Assembly: GCA_021498095.1 (NCBI GenBank)
Contig: JAIZWK010000001.1
Coordinates: forward strand, 1,112,448-1,176,447
Length of the DNA: 64,000 bases
Reading direction: 5' to 3'
From: Candidatus Harpocratesius repetitus
GTDB taxonomy: Archaea; Asgardarchaeota; Lokiarchaeia; Sigyniarchaeales; Promethearchaeaceae
Positions within the stretch are counted from its first letter, which is position 1; each line of letters starts with the position of its first letter. Position numbers and translations under genes: made by a program. This document shows, piece by piece, positions 17,624 to 27,900 of this stretch. The notes beneath the pieces were generated by a model, which searched no databases, was not told where the DNA came from, and saw only the letters and a program-made list of their open reading frames with translations.

Positions 17624-19760
17624 ATGCGACAGAGTTAAGCTTAATGGTAAAATTTCATATAATTGGACCGTCTTTTCAAGGGACGCGTGGAACTCATGGC
17701 GACTTCAATCCCAATGATTGGGGCTTGAAAGCATCCATGGGAATGTACCGAAACTATCAACTCTCGATTTGTGTAAGGCAATCCTGTAAAATTTCATGGC
17801 GAATTAGCATGAACTCGTAATTGAAGATTCTTGGATTATACGCAGCGAAAGGAGAGTTGATGTCTATTAGACGACGCAGTCGGACCAAACAGGCAAAAGC
17901 GTTAAGAACACATGGTGGAAAATCGTGTGTAACACTTGAACAAATAATGCTCGAAGTGAAAGAGCGCCTACTGAATTTGTTATATGTTTACCATTAAAAA
18001 CACTGGAAACCTTCATCCCTGCTTGTGGCGAGATGAAAGGTGAGATTGGGAAAAAGTGAATGTCCCGAGTAATGTTGGGGATAGGTCAAATGGTCAATCT
18101 GAAAGGATACCTTCTTCTCATGTCTCTACTTGAATTGGACGTATAGGAGACTTCTCCATGACCGACATTTGCGAGAGGAATCAACCCGTGCAAGGTAGTC
18201 AACACCACCAGCATGCCGAAATTACATGGATTTCTATGAATCATGAAGCTGCAAAACGTGATGTGAAGAAGCTCCAAGAACAGATATTTCAAACTACTCA
18301 TGATAAGAACTTCCATACGGCTCGCCGACTTAAAAAGCTCTTATTTATATCATTAAATGCAAGATTTCTTGCCGTCCTTACAGTTACATCTAAGCAATGT
18401 CGATATATTCCAGGTGTTGATGGAATTATTCTTAAAACACCAGAAGAAAAATGGAATCTTGTAGAAGATCTACGAAGTATTAAGAATATCAATCAAAACC
18501 CCTAATGGTAAAAAGCGGAAACTCGGTATTCCAACTATTAAAGATCGGGCAATGCAAATGTTTGTATATCTTACAATGATTCCAGAATGGAAAGCACGCT
18601 TTGAACCTCACAGTTTTGATTTTCGCCCAGGACGAAGTTCTTTTGATGTTGCCCATTATATCGGAGGAAATTTTGTTCCAAAGAAGGGAAAACGGCCACA
18701 TTTGGGCCAAGTGCTTGATGCAGACATTTCTGCTTGTTTCGATAATATTAATCACAATGCACTTCTCAGAAAGCTTCGTTATGAGCTCCAAATTGGTCTT
18801 ATTAAATGGTGGCTTAAAGCAGGCTCCATTTCTAAAATCGGATTTTCGTCTATCAATAAAGGTACACCACAAGATGGTCCTATCAGCCCACTACTTGCCA
18901 ACATTGCTCTTGATGGCATGGAACGAATATTTGGAATCTAAAACAAATATGGAAGATATGTAAATCCTTCTCAACGACGTGGATCGAATAAATAATTGAC
19001 AGTTTATCAATATATTGACGATTTTATCGCTACCGCACTTAGTAAAGAAGTCCTAGAAGACTATGCATTACCAAAACTTAAGGAATTTCTTGAATCAATT
19101 GGTTTATCATTAAACCCCGCGAAAACCAAGAATGTTAACGTTTCAGAAGATTTTGATTTTTTATTTTTCCACTTTCATAGGTTTCATCGACGTGATGGCT
19201 CGGTTAAGCAGTTTATTTATGTTCCATGCTGTGATCGATTAGATTCGTTTATGAAGAAGTTGAAAATTTGGCTACGAAAATCTCAACACCTTGCTGTTCA
19301 AGAAATTATTACTGGATTAAATCGTAAAATTAAAGGTTTCTGTAATTATTTTAAATGGAGTAGTAATGCTCATAAAGCTTTTTCATACCTTAACCACCGT
19401 TTCTATAAGATGCTGTGGAATTGGGTAAGACATAGACATCAAAAGAAACGTGGCGCAAATGATTAAGATATCGATACTGGCAACCAGTAGAAAAGAACAA
19501 ATGGTAGTTACACTTCAAAAGAGCAAAATTAATTGAACCTTACAGATTGACTACTCAATGGTGGAAACGACTTTCTGTTCGTCTTCAAACTTCTGTTTTC
19601 GACCCAAGTGCGGTTGACTATTGGAATAAGCGTTCGAATCAAGCAGTTTGGATGAACCCTTAAATATTTAATGATTACGAGTGTGAGTTTGAGCCGGATG
19701 CTATGAAAGTCGCACGTCCGGTTCTGACGAACAGGGGGGCTTATGTCTCCCCTGATTCAT
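17624..19760 (+). mobile_element. Degenerate group II intron
   Basis: Domain V is present at 19691-19724 as a 34-nt hairpin of canonical form (GAGCCGGATG ... CGCACGTCCGGTTC) with the AGC triad. Domain VI follows as a G-rich hairpin at about 19731-19755 with a terminal GATTCAT. The 5' end is put at ATGCGAC (17624), close to the GUGYG consensus but with A in place of G. About 530 nt of structured RNA precede the reverse-transcriptase gene. The total length of about 2.1 kb is normal. The element is intergenic, just after the ABC permease. The broken protein gene suggests it could move only with protein supplied in trans. Confidence 0.88.
18158..19663 (+). pseudogene. ltrA: Group II intron reverse transcriptase/maturase, broken
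   Basis: The coding frame is split into several pieces: 18158-18505, 18552-18941, 18996-19466 and a further C-terminal stretch to 19663. Recognisable RT blocks are VDGIILKTPEEKW, KRKLGIPTIKDRAMQ, DFRPGRSSFDVAHYI, DADISACFDNINHNALLRKL, GTPQDGPISPLLANI and the catalytic YIDDFIA. YIDD replaces the usual YADD, and QD replaces QG in the RT-4 motif. The maturase X region (FCNYFKWSSNAHKAF) and a terminal SVFDPSAVDYWNKR block follow. Stop codons and frame changes make it non-functional. Confidence 0.88.
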
Positions 19761-19906
19761 TTTCTTGGTTTTTTATTATTAGTTTTGAGATGCTAATTTT
19801 CTTTCATTCGCTTAAATGAGCAAAATTTGCATAATTTTTATCTACAAGAAAAATAAGCGGGGGTAAGATCTCACTTTTCTCGAAACTCTGCTATAAGTAA
19901 CTATTT

Positions 19907-20334
19907 TCAATTAAATTTATGGAACAGCTTGTCCCACGGTGTGGTGTCTTGTTGATTTAAAGTGGTTGAAGTTTCATGAGCTAATTCCATTTGTCCGATG
20001 GCTTCAGAAAAGGTTCCGCGTAACTGACCAGAGGCACGAAGATCCAACACAATAGCTTTAATATCCTTCTTAGAAATGCTGGTATTCTCATAGTTCTCTT
20101 CCAAAGTGATATTTAGTTTATGTATAAATTCGCTCAAGACGATGAGTCGAAGTTTGGAGCGATTTGTTAAAGCGTTGTATTGCGAAGAAAAGATACGTAA
20201 ATCGATTCCAATCCAAAGAAGTTCAATTCACGAAGCGTCAATTAGTGAGATGATCCCCCAAGATAGGAAAGTTCCACAGATAATCATGGAACAATAGAAA
20301 ATCCTTCAGAATATTGATTTTTTTCATAATTCAT
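19907..20334 (-). pseudogene. Decayed copy of the 12090-12611 membrane regulator
   Basis: Starting at the ATG at 20332-20334, the minus strand reads MNYEKNQYSEGFS, like MKYEKNQYSEGFS of the 12-kb gene. One base is then lost and a Trp codon is TGA, which breaks the membrane part. From 20137 the winged-helix part is intact (ISKKDIKAIVLDLRASGQLR). The C-terminal zinc ribbon is missing, replaced by an unrelated short tail. A duplicate truncated at its 3' end, about 150 bp from the group II intron. Confidence 0.8.
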
Positions 20335-20515
20335 TGTTTAAATTTGACATCTCGAGTATTTTTTTTATTAGCACAATTTCTCATGGTGAAGAATAGTGAT
20401 GTGTTACTTTTAAAGAAAAATTAATGAATTAAAAAAAGCTTGGATTCTGATTCTTAGCAATTTCAAAATTAAAAGCGGCGAGATATAAAAAGATTAGAGT
20501 GTAAAGATACTCTGA

Positions 20516-20893
20516 CTATCGGCGTCTGAGAAAAAATTGCCAATCTTTAGATGTGGGTATAAAATTCCCTGGAATCAAAGGAATCTTCTTATTATTTTTA
20601 TGATTTTGTTTATTTGCTTTTCTTATATTTATGTGATTAGCTTGATACTGAGTCTCAAAAGGGACACGTTTTCTATATTCATCATCATATTTTCTTTCTG
20701 CTTCGGTTTTTTGGGAATACATTTTTTTTTCTTGATATTGTAAAAGTATTCTAGATCTTTCTTCTCTTTCTTTTTGCATTCTTTTTAGTCTTTGTTCTTT
20801 GGATTGTGGTAAATTTTCTTGACCCTCAGGAAAGATCTTATCTATATATCGAATATTGTTTTTCTTTTTAATCGGTCTTTTATATTTTTTCAT
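20516..20893 (-). CDS. Highly basic small protein, 125 aa
   Basis: Lys/Arg/Glu-rich throughout (KKYKRPIKKKNNIRYIDK, EQRLKRMQKEREERSRIL), predicted as one long helix with disordered ends. There are no cysteines, membrane segments or known domain. The Glu/Lys/Arg heptads in the middle suggest a single alpha-helix or coiled coil, and the ends suggest RNA or ribosome binding. It is flanked by short intergenic gaps. I do not recognise the family. Confidence 0.55.
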   Translation of the reverse strand: MKKYKRPIKKKNNIRYIDKIFPEGQENLPQSKEQRLKRMQKEREERSRILLQYQEKKMYSQKTEAERKYDDEYRKRVPFETQYQANHINIRKANKQNHKNNKKIPLIPGNFIPTSKDWQFFLRRR

Positions 20894-21034
20894 ATTTGTC
20901 TAATTAATTTTCTAAAAATCGTCTTTATAAATATTTCGAAATATTTTCGATATCAATGAACAAGTAAAAATTATTGAACTATCTTATTTATGCTAAATTC
21001 AATAGATTCATTAGAAAAAAAAAATAAATAAAAA

Positions 21035-22012
21035 ATGAAAACAATGGGCGACAAATGTCCTTCATGCGGAAAAGCTGAATTAGTTGAAATGATTCCTGGA
21101 TTGAGAATGTGTCCAAGTTGCAATAAAATGTTTCGTTCTTCAGATTCTTCAAGTGCAATGGCAAAAGAATCAATTGGAATTATCAAGGAAGGAGAATATT
21201 TTATGAATAACACTTCACTCAATCCAAAATGGGAAATTGCAGAGAAAGGGATTACTATCTTTCGTGAAAAAAATAAATCATGGATGGCTGTTTTACTGTG
21301 TCATTCACCTTCCTTTGAATCGATAAAATATATTCGATTATCTTGGTGGAAAAAGTCCATCAATTCTCATGCAGGAATGTTTAAAATCCAAGATATTGAC
21401 GTTTTAGAAAATACGATTATTGCCTTAAAACGGATCGATGCAATGTTCGATGATAGTTTTAATGTAAAGGCAGGAACAACCATTGATTATGATCCTGTTC
21501 CTGAAAGGGTTAATTTTACATCTGAATTGCCCAAATTTAATGAAACTAAGAGAATTTGTCCTAAATGTGGGCGAAAGATGAACCGGAGTTCTAATAAGCG
21601 TTTTTATGAATGTGAACGATGTGGAGAAATTGTAATAATGGAAGAAGGAAAACCCATTATTGATCTTCCTGCTAGTTCCCTTCCTTTAGCTTTTTCATCG
21701 AATTTTCCAATCAATTATTATTTACCCGATTACGGTATTTCTGTAAAAATTGGTATGGCAGATTGGAAAGCAATTGTTATTATTCACGCTAAAGAAAATC
21801 CAGAAAAGAAGTGGTTACGATTCTATTGGTGGACTAGGAACCTTCAACAATATATGACGAATAAATATTCATTAGGAAGTGCACAAGGGCTGCGATGGGA
21901 AACTAAAAAGGGATTATTATCTCCAAATATATATGAAAAAGCGCATATTCCTCGAATAATAGATGCTCTTGAAAAAATGAGAGAAGAATGGCTATCTGCT
22001 AAAAAGAAATAA
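21035..22012 (+). CDS. Protein with two zinc-ribbon plus beta-domain modules, 325 aa
   Basis: Two similar halves. Each has a four-Cys zinc ribbon (KCPSCGKAELVEM...RMCPSCNKMF at about 7-35; ICPKCGRKMNRS...YECERCGEIV at about 177-205). Each is followed by a roughly 90-residue beta-rich domain ending in a helix. The pairs GITIFREKNKSWMAVLL with IRLSWWKK, and GISVKIGMADWKAIVII with LRFYWWTR, line up by eye. Beta strands followed by a helix resemble a PC4-like single-strand-binding fold, but I cannot confirm that. ATG 21035 lies in an A-rich leader; the nearby ATG 21047 is an alternative. Confidence 0.7.
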   Translation: MKTMGDKCPSCGKAELVEMIPGLRMCPSCNKMFRSSDSSSAMAKESIGIIKEGEYFMNNTSLNPKWEIAEKGITIFREKNKSWMAVLLCHSPSFESIKYIRLSWWKKSINSHAGMFKIQDIDVLENTIIALKRIDAMFDDSFNVKAGTTIDYDPVPERVNFTSELPKFNETKRICPKCGRKMNRSSNKRFYECERCGEIVIMEEGKPIIDLPASSLPLAFSSNFPINYYLPDYGISVKIGMADWKAIVIIHAKENPEKKWLRFYWWTRNLQQYMTNKYSLGSAQGLRWETKKGLLSPNIYEKAHIPRIIDALEKMREEWLSAKKK

Positions 22013-22375
22013 CTATTCTTTTTCATTATTTTTTCTAATAATTCCTGATTATTGAAATAACTATAAAAATCTTAATCTTAAATATTCTTCTTTTTTCTTG
22101 TAAAGTAATGAATTATTCTCCATTTTCTGCTAAATATTGCTGAAAAATTCAAATATCCTTCATAATTTCTAAAGCAATGTCCCCATTATTAATATAAAGT
22201 AGAAAAAAAGGTTAAGATAAATGTAAATTATATTCATAGATAAGATGTAGATGAGAATTGAATTATCTTGCTTGTATAAATAAGAATTGAGAAAGTTTGA
22301 AATAATTAATTCTAGCAATTAAAAATAAAAAGCAATTTAGAAATGGAAAATAATTTACAAAAAACTAAAAAAAAT
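22013..22375. other. Intergenic region, nothing recognised
   Basis: A+T-rich spacer between two converging genes (21035 plus strand, 22376 minus strand). I see no ORF, repeat or RNA structure that I can support. Confidence 0.5.
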
Positions 22376-22906
22376 TTACTGAATATAAGATTCTACTAGA
22401 TCAATGATCTTCCTATTTCCTGTTTCCTTATTTTTAGCAATGAATTTAACTAAAACAAATTTTCCTACCGGATCTAAGTAAAGGTATCCATCATCTGATA
22501 AAACTAACCAATGGAGATCATTAATTAGACTATTAATTTCTTTAAGGAATTTCTCAAAAGCTACAGATATTTCATCCCAAAGGGCACGTTCATTCGGTTG
22601 TTGTTTATATATATAATAAGAAACTATAAAAAAAACCGCCAATGTTTGTTTATTAACTAATGTTAAATTTAAATGCTCGTTTGGTTGATCAAGACCAATA
22701 ACATATACTTTTTCTGAGTTTTCATTTTTAAAATAATACATCATCATACCTAAAGCTTTTAGATGAGGCAATCCCTTCTTTAGCAAATTTGGTGTATTTT
22801 TTCCAAAAATATTGATTAATTCAGTTTCTAAAACCTTTTTTTTGTTAAAAATATACTGGAAAATTTCTTTGATTTGTTCTGATTCTGGTTTTGGCATATT
22901 TTTCAT
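22376..22906 (-). CDS. Tandem winged-helix protein of the SMC operon (candidate Kite subunit), 176 aa
   Basis: Two winged-helix-like blocks. The first, residues about 10-70, is FQYIFNKKKVLETELINIFG with LPHLKALGMMMYYF. The second, about 95-165, is ALWDEISVAFEKFLKEINSL and LHWLVLSDDGYLYLDPVGKF. A small, tandem-winged-helix protein last in an SMC operon is the profile of Kite proteins (ScpB, MukE, Nse1/Nse3), which dimerise and bind the kleisin. This is structural inference, not sequence homology I can prove. It lies 40 bp after its upstream neighbour. Confidence 0.68.
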   Translation of the reverse strand: MKNMPKPESEQIKEIFQYIFNKKKVLETELINIFGKNTPNLLKKGLPHLKALGMMMYYFKNENSEKVYVIGLDQPNEHLNLTLVNKQTLAVFFIVSYYIYKQQPNERALWDEISVAFEKFLKEINSLINDLHWLVLSDDGYLYLDPVGKFVLVKFIAKNKETGNRKIIDLVESYIQ

Positions 22907-22946
22907 CCTACATATAATAAATTGAAAAAAAATATATATTATTTTA

Positions 22947-23888
22947 TTATCCTAAATTCATTAGAATCGGTCGTTTGCTTAAATCTCCCTTTTTAATAAA
23001 TGGTTGAAGTGCTTTCCATTCATCGTAAGTAATTCCTAAAATTATTGTCGAACTATAATTATCTTCTTGGCTTTTTTTTTTGCTATTTGGTTGAATTATT
23101 ATTTTATACATTCCAGATTCTTCAATTTCATCTTCTGAACTTGGTATAATCTCAATATAATTATTAGAAACCAAATAACTGATTGCTTGAAGACGCATTA
23201 GTGTTTCCATGTAATTTGTTGAAAGAATAAATTTTAATAGTTTTATTTCCTTTTCTTCCTTCAAAGTCTCAAATATTTCCATTATTTGATCATAAAATTC
23301 ATTCGCTTCTATATTATTCTCAGTAAATTCTTGTGATTCTGAAAGTGGTACTTCAATTATATTTTCATCTTTTCTTCTTTTTATTTCAAGAGAATGATAG
23401 ATTTTCCTAATTACCTCTTTATTCTCCTGAAAATAATTATCAGGTAAAATTACAGGATATATTACATGGATGGGAATTGCAATTTTTAAATCATCTTTTT
23501 CCTGATTTAATAATGGGATAATAAAATTCTCTTGAAAATTATCGAACTTTTTTTTATTTTTTAAAAAATTATGTAATTGTTTATTTCTTAATTGCCATCT
23601 TGGATCACTTTTCTCTGTAATAATGTTATTCAATTTTTCTTGTTGTTTCGAGTTAATATCGTTGATAGATTCATATCCTGTTATTCCTCTCTTTAGATCA
23701 TCTTCATCACCAATAATATTTCGAATTTTTCTTAATATTTGAATCTCTTCATCAATATTAACATCGAATGGATCAATTTTTCCTACGAAAACTTCATTAG
23801 CTTTTTGAATGATGGCTTTATTATGTGAGATTATCTCTCTTTTCCGTTTTTCTAAATCTTCCTTTAACTCTGACTTGTTACTCATCAT
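22947..23888 (-). CDS. Unrecognised SMC-operon protein (candidate kleisin), 313 aa
   Basis: Residues 1-115 are strongly helical and charged (LKEDLEKRKREIISHNKAII). A middle beta/alpha part follows (DDLKIAIPIHVIYPVI), then an acidic linker and a winged-helix-like region (LLKFILSTNYMETLMRLQAI; YLVSNNYIEIIPSSEDE). A short conserved-looking end (SSTIILGITYDEWKALQPFI) closes the chain. A helical N-terminus, linker and C-terminal winged helix is kleisin-like, so this is one of two kleisin candidates. It is 19 bp downstream of the winged-helix gene. Confidence 0.65.
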   Translation of the reverse strand: MMSNKSELKEDLEKRKREIISHNKAIIQKANEVFVGKIDPFDVNIDEEIQILRKIRNIIGDEDDLKRGITGYESINDINSKQQEKLNNIITEKSDPRWQLRNKQLHNFLKNKKKFDNFQENFIIPLLNQEKDDLKIAIPIHVIYPVILPDNYFQENKEVIRKIYHSLEIKRRKDENIIEVPLSESQEFTENNIEANEFYDQIMEIFETLKEEKEIKLLKFILSTNYMETLMRLQAISYLVSNNYIEIIPSSEDEIEESGMYKIIIQPNSKKKSQEDNYSSTIILGITYDEWKALQPFIKKGDLSKRPILMNLG

Positions 23889-23907
23889 TTTTCCCTTGTT
23901 AACTCTT

Positions 23908-24876
23908 TTATTTCCCTATTTCTACATCAAATTTATATTTTTTTTTCCAATTTTTACAAAAATCCTGCAATCTATAGTAGAAATTAAAATCAGGTCCCAG
24001 AATATAAGTTTTATTACGAATTGATCCTTCATCTTTTTCTAAGATCTTCATATTAACCAAAATGGAGAGTAATTCATTTACTTTTGGTGAAAGAATTTTT
24101 GTAAAACGTCTTAAATTCCCTAAGGATTGGTAATTGTCAAGGACCACTTGATTTACTAGCAGGATCATATTAAAAGTATCTAATTTTGTAAAAAAATTCG
24201 ACCATATTGCATCGAATTCAATTTCAGTTTTTCGAGATTTCCTCGATAAAACACCTTTTTCATATTCATTTATATAAAAAATATATAAACTCCAATAGAA
24301 ATTTACAATTTTTTCGCCCAAAGAAGTGATTTTATAGGTTTTTGTAATATTAAATTTCTTTGCATAATTGTGTTTTTCAAAATAAGTTAAATTATATCTA
24401 ATTTTTGGCCCTGAACTTAGATATTTATAGTTTTTTTGTAATATTTTGTAATTTACTGCCTTATTTTCATAAGATAACCTTGATAAAAGCATAATTTTAT
24501 CCAGATTTCGCAAAAAGATTGTAAAATTGGGTATTTCACCTAAACTCAAATCGAATTTTTGAAATATTTCTACCATTTTTTTTCCCAAATCAGTTAACCC
24601 AAAAATAGAAGGGTCATTAATATCATTTTCTTCAACCAATTCGAGATCAATTAATTTATTTATGATTAGCGATTTGATTTTTTCTTCACGATAATGAATA
24701 TTTTTTACTTTTTTTTTAATCGCAGTGAGATTAGCACCTTCAATTGGATATAAATATATCATAACAGAAAAATATGGGTGTCTAACGATTTTTAGTAAAT
24801 TTAAACAAATGATCATTTCTAGATCGATTTTGTTAAATTTTTTTAATTCATTTATCAATACTTTATTTTCCATCAA
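23908..24876 (-). CDS. Multi-winged-helix SMC-operon protein, 322 aa
   Basis: Three winged-helix-like units are visible: about 30-105 (NLTAIKKKVKNIHYREEKIK ... IFGLTDLGKKMV), about 130-205 (VNYKILQKNYKYLSSGPKIR ... TYKITSLGEKIV) and about 235-310 (RFTKILSPKVNELLSILVNM ... NKTYILGPDF). No catalytic motif or cysteine cluster is seen. Position 65 bp after the SMC gene suggests a non-SMC subunit, by analogy with MukF, JetA and ScpA/B neighbours. A DNA-binding regulator of the operon is the alternative. Confidence 0.7.
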   Translation of the reverse strand: MMENKVLINELKKFNKIDLEMIICLNLLKIVRHPYFSVMIYLYPIEGANLTAIKKKVKNIHYREEKIKSLIINKLIDLELVEENDINDPSIFGLTDLGKKMVEIFQKFDLSLGEIPNFTIFLRNLDKIMLLSRLSYENKAVNYKILQKNYKYLSSGPKIRYNLTYFEKHNYAKKFNITKTYKITSLGEKIVNFYWSLYIFYINEYEKGVLSRKSRKTEIEFDAIWSNFFTKLDTFNMILLVNQVVLDNYQSLGNLRRFTKILSPKVNELLSILVNMKILEKDEGSIRNKTYILGPDFNFYYRLQDFCKNWKKKYKFDVEIGK

Positions 24877-24941
24877 TTTTTACCCTTTTTCTATTATTTG
24901 AGCCAATTTTTGCATATTTATTTTACTAAAATTTAAAAAAA

Positions 24942-27900
24942 TTATGCTATAACTGTATTATTTTTAGTTTTCACACAAGTAATATAATTCATTCCTTCGG
25001 TCATTTCTTTTAAGGAAATATCTGGAGCAACTAATATAAATTGAGGTGAAATCTTTCCGGTGAAATCGCTTTCTTTTAATTCCATTGCCCTAGATATCAT
25101 ATTTGGTATTTGAAGTATTAAATTACGTTTACTTACTGGATCTAATCCACGATCAAATTCATCAATTGCGGTGATTGGAGTCACACTTTGAGTCTGGAGT
25201 GCTAAAACTAAAGCAATAATCCCTGCTTGTTTCTGCCCACTACTATGTTGTGCAATTGGTCGAGGCTCTTCTAATCCAAATTGAGTGTGAATGATCAATT
25301 TAGGAATGTTTGATTCTTCATTGATTTCAATTGTTCCATCTGCTCCAATTGAGTTTAAAATTTCCTTAAATAATGAGTTCACATGATCAACTTTTTCAGT
25401 AACTGTATACGAAATTTTCTCACTCCATTCTTTTCCTTCTTTTTCAAGTGAATCAATTGATTTTGTATATTCCTTAATTTTTTCTTGTAAACTTGCAATA
25501 AATGCTTTAGATTGTTGGTATAATTCTTCGTCTTCATCAGTAATTTTCATTTTTTTTATTTCATTACTTAATCGTTGAACTCGATCTTTAAGAATAATTT
25601 TTTCAGGAATTTTTTCAGGAATCTTTTGTCCTTTGAATTTTTCTTCCAATATTTCACGTTCATTATTCAATTTCACAAGGATATTTTGAGTCTGTTTTAA
25701 AAAGGCTTCAATTTCATAAATTTCATTTTTGATTTCATTAACTGATTCTTTTTGGTCGCGAACCTTTTCTTCCCATTCTGCTTTTTCCTTTTCACTTTTT
25801 TCAACTTCCTTTTTTAAATCCAGAAATTTGCTTTCAAATTCATGTAGTTTATTTTCCTGTGTTTCTAATTCTTCAAGAATAGATTCTAATTCTTTTTCTT
25901 TTAATTGAGTTGAATTATCTAATTTCTCCAGTTCTTTCTTAATTTGCTCTATTTGATGATTAAAATTTTTTATTAATCTATTAGGATCTTTTTCATGTTT
26001 TGCTTGTTCAACTTTAGTTATTTGATCTTCAAGCTTTCCGATTTGCTTTAATATTTCGTCTCTTTTCTGGTGTAAATTTTGGATATTTTTATCAGTTCTT
26101 AATGCATTTCTTCGTTGATTGGAGAGACTTTTCAAATCTCTTTCAAGATCTATTAATTGTTGTTGGATGTTTTTTATCATACTATTAGTATCTGTTAATT
26201 TCTCTCCAATTGAAACAATAAGTTTTGATTGCCCTGGTGATCTTGTCGACCCTTCTTTACTTCTATAGGAAAATCCGTCTATCGACATAAATTGAAAGCG
26301 ATATTTCAAAGACATTTCGAGTATGAATTTTGCATTTGTTTCGTCAATTAATACATTATCACCACCTGAATGAATTCGGGCGTAATAAATTGCGTTTTGA
26401 TCACCAACTAATACTTTATGTACGAATTCAACATCTCTACCTGACTCTTTACGGATGGTATTAATTTTACCATCAGTAATAAATACTCTTTGAGGTAAAT
26501 TTTGGGGATCTAAGTATCCAATACTAATTCTCCTAAAATCGTTTGTAGATTTTCTCAATTCGTGAAGTCTATCGAATGAGTCTTTATCTAGTGCAACAAA
26601 GTCAAAAAGAATATTGTTTAAAGAAAGAGATGCGGCATCTCGCCATTTTTCATGGTGAGGTTGAACGTCTAAAAGTTGATATATAGGACCAATAACTTTT
26701 TTGTGCAAATTGGCTTTTTTTATCTGATCTTTAAAAAGTTGTGCAATAAGTACTCTTCTGTTCTGTTTTCCGCTCCCTTTTTTATCTCTACTTTGTTCTT
26801 CAGCAGAAAGTTCTCTTTTTTTGTTCTCTAAATCGCGTCGGGTCTTTCGCAAGTGTTTCTCTTTTTTATCAAATTCAATTATAATTTCGTTATTTCTTTT
26901 TTTTATTTTATTCTCAATTATTTCTATTTTATTTTCTAATTCTTTTTTTTGAGAATTTAATTCCGCTAATCGATTATTATATTCAGATAATATATCTTTC
27001 TCTTTGGTTGTTCTTTTAATATTGTTAATTTTTAATTTCAATTCTGAAATTTTAGTTTCTTTAATTTTTTTTTCTTTGCTAAATTTTTGGAGTTCTCGAT
27101 TTATCTTCGCTTCTTGATTTGATAGTGCTGATTTACTTCCTTTAATCTGATTATAGATTTCTGTTCCTTTTTTTAATTTTTTCTTTTTATTTACAAAAAT
27201 CTCATTAAATTCATTATATTTTACAGAAATTTCTTTTAGTTTTTTCTCTTCTTTTGATAGATTCTTTTGAAATTCTTTTAATTTTTCCTGGTTTTGATTT
27301 AAATCCCTATTATTTTTATTAATTTTCTTTTGGATTTCAATCAAATCTGCATATTCTAATAATTTAGAAGTTTTCTTCAATTCTTTTTGTTTTTCTTGCT
27401 TTTCTAGCCATTGTCTATGCAAAATTTCCAATTTTGAATTTTCCAATTTTTTTTGACTAATTTTTTGTTCCAGATCACCTTTTTCTTCTCTTTTTGTTTT
27501 AAGGTTTTTTATAATCATTTTATATTTTTCTTCAATTTTCTTTAAACCTAATTTTCCCATAAAAATGTTATATCTATTTTCAGGTGAGTCGTTAATAAAA
27601 GCTAAGAAATCTTCAGCTGGAACAAAAACTAATTCATCATTTGCATCAATTCCAACATTAGAATATGCTTCAAGAAGATCCTTCACATCTGCTCCAGACA
27701 ATTTATCGAACTTTCGATTATCTGGATTATAAATATAAAAAGTTGTCCGACCTGCTGGATGGATTTTTCTTCTTATTTTTACTTCTTCATTCCACAGATA
27801 TTTCTTATTAAATTTGAGATTTTTTGAATGCAAGATACGTTGTTTCTCATCAATCCCTTGAGGATTTCGCAATGATATTTCAATTGTTGCTTCTTTTTCT

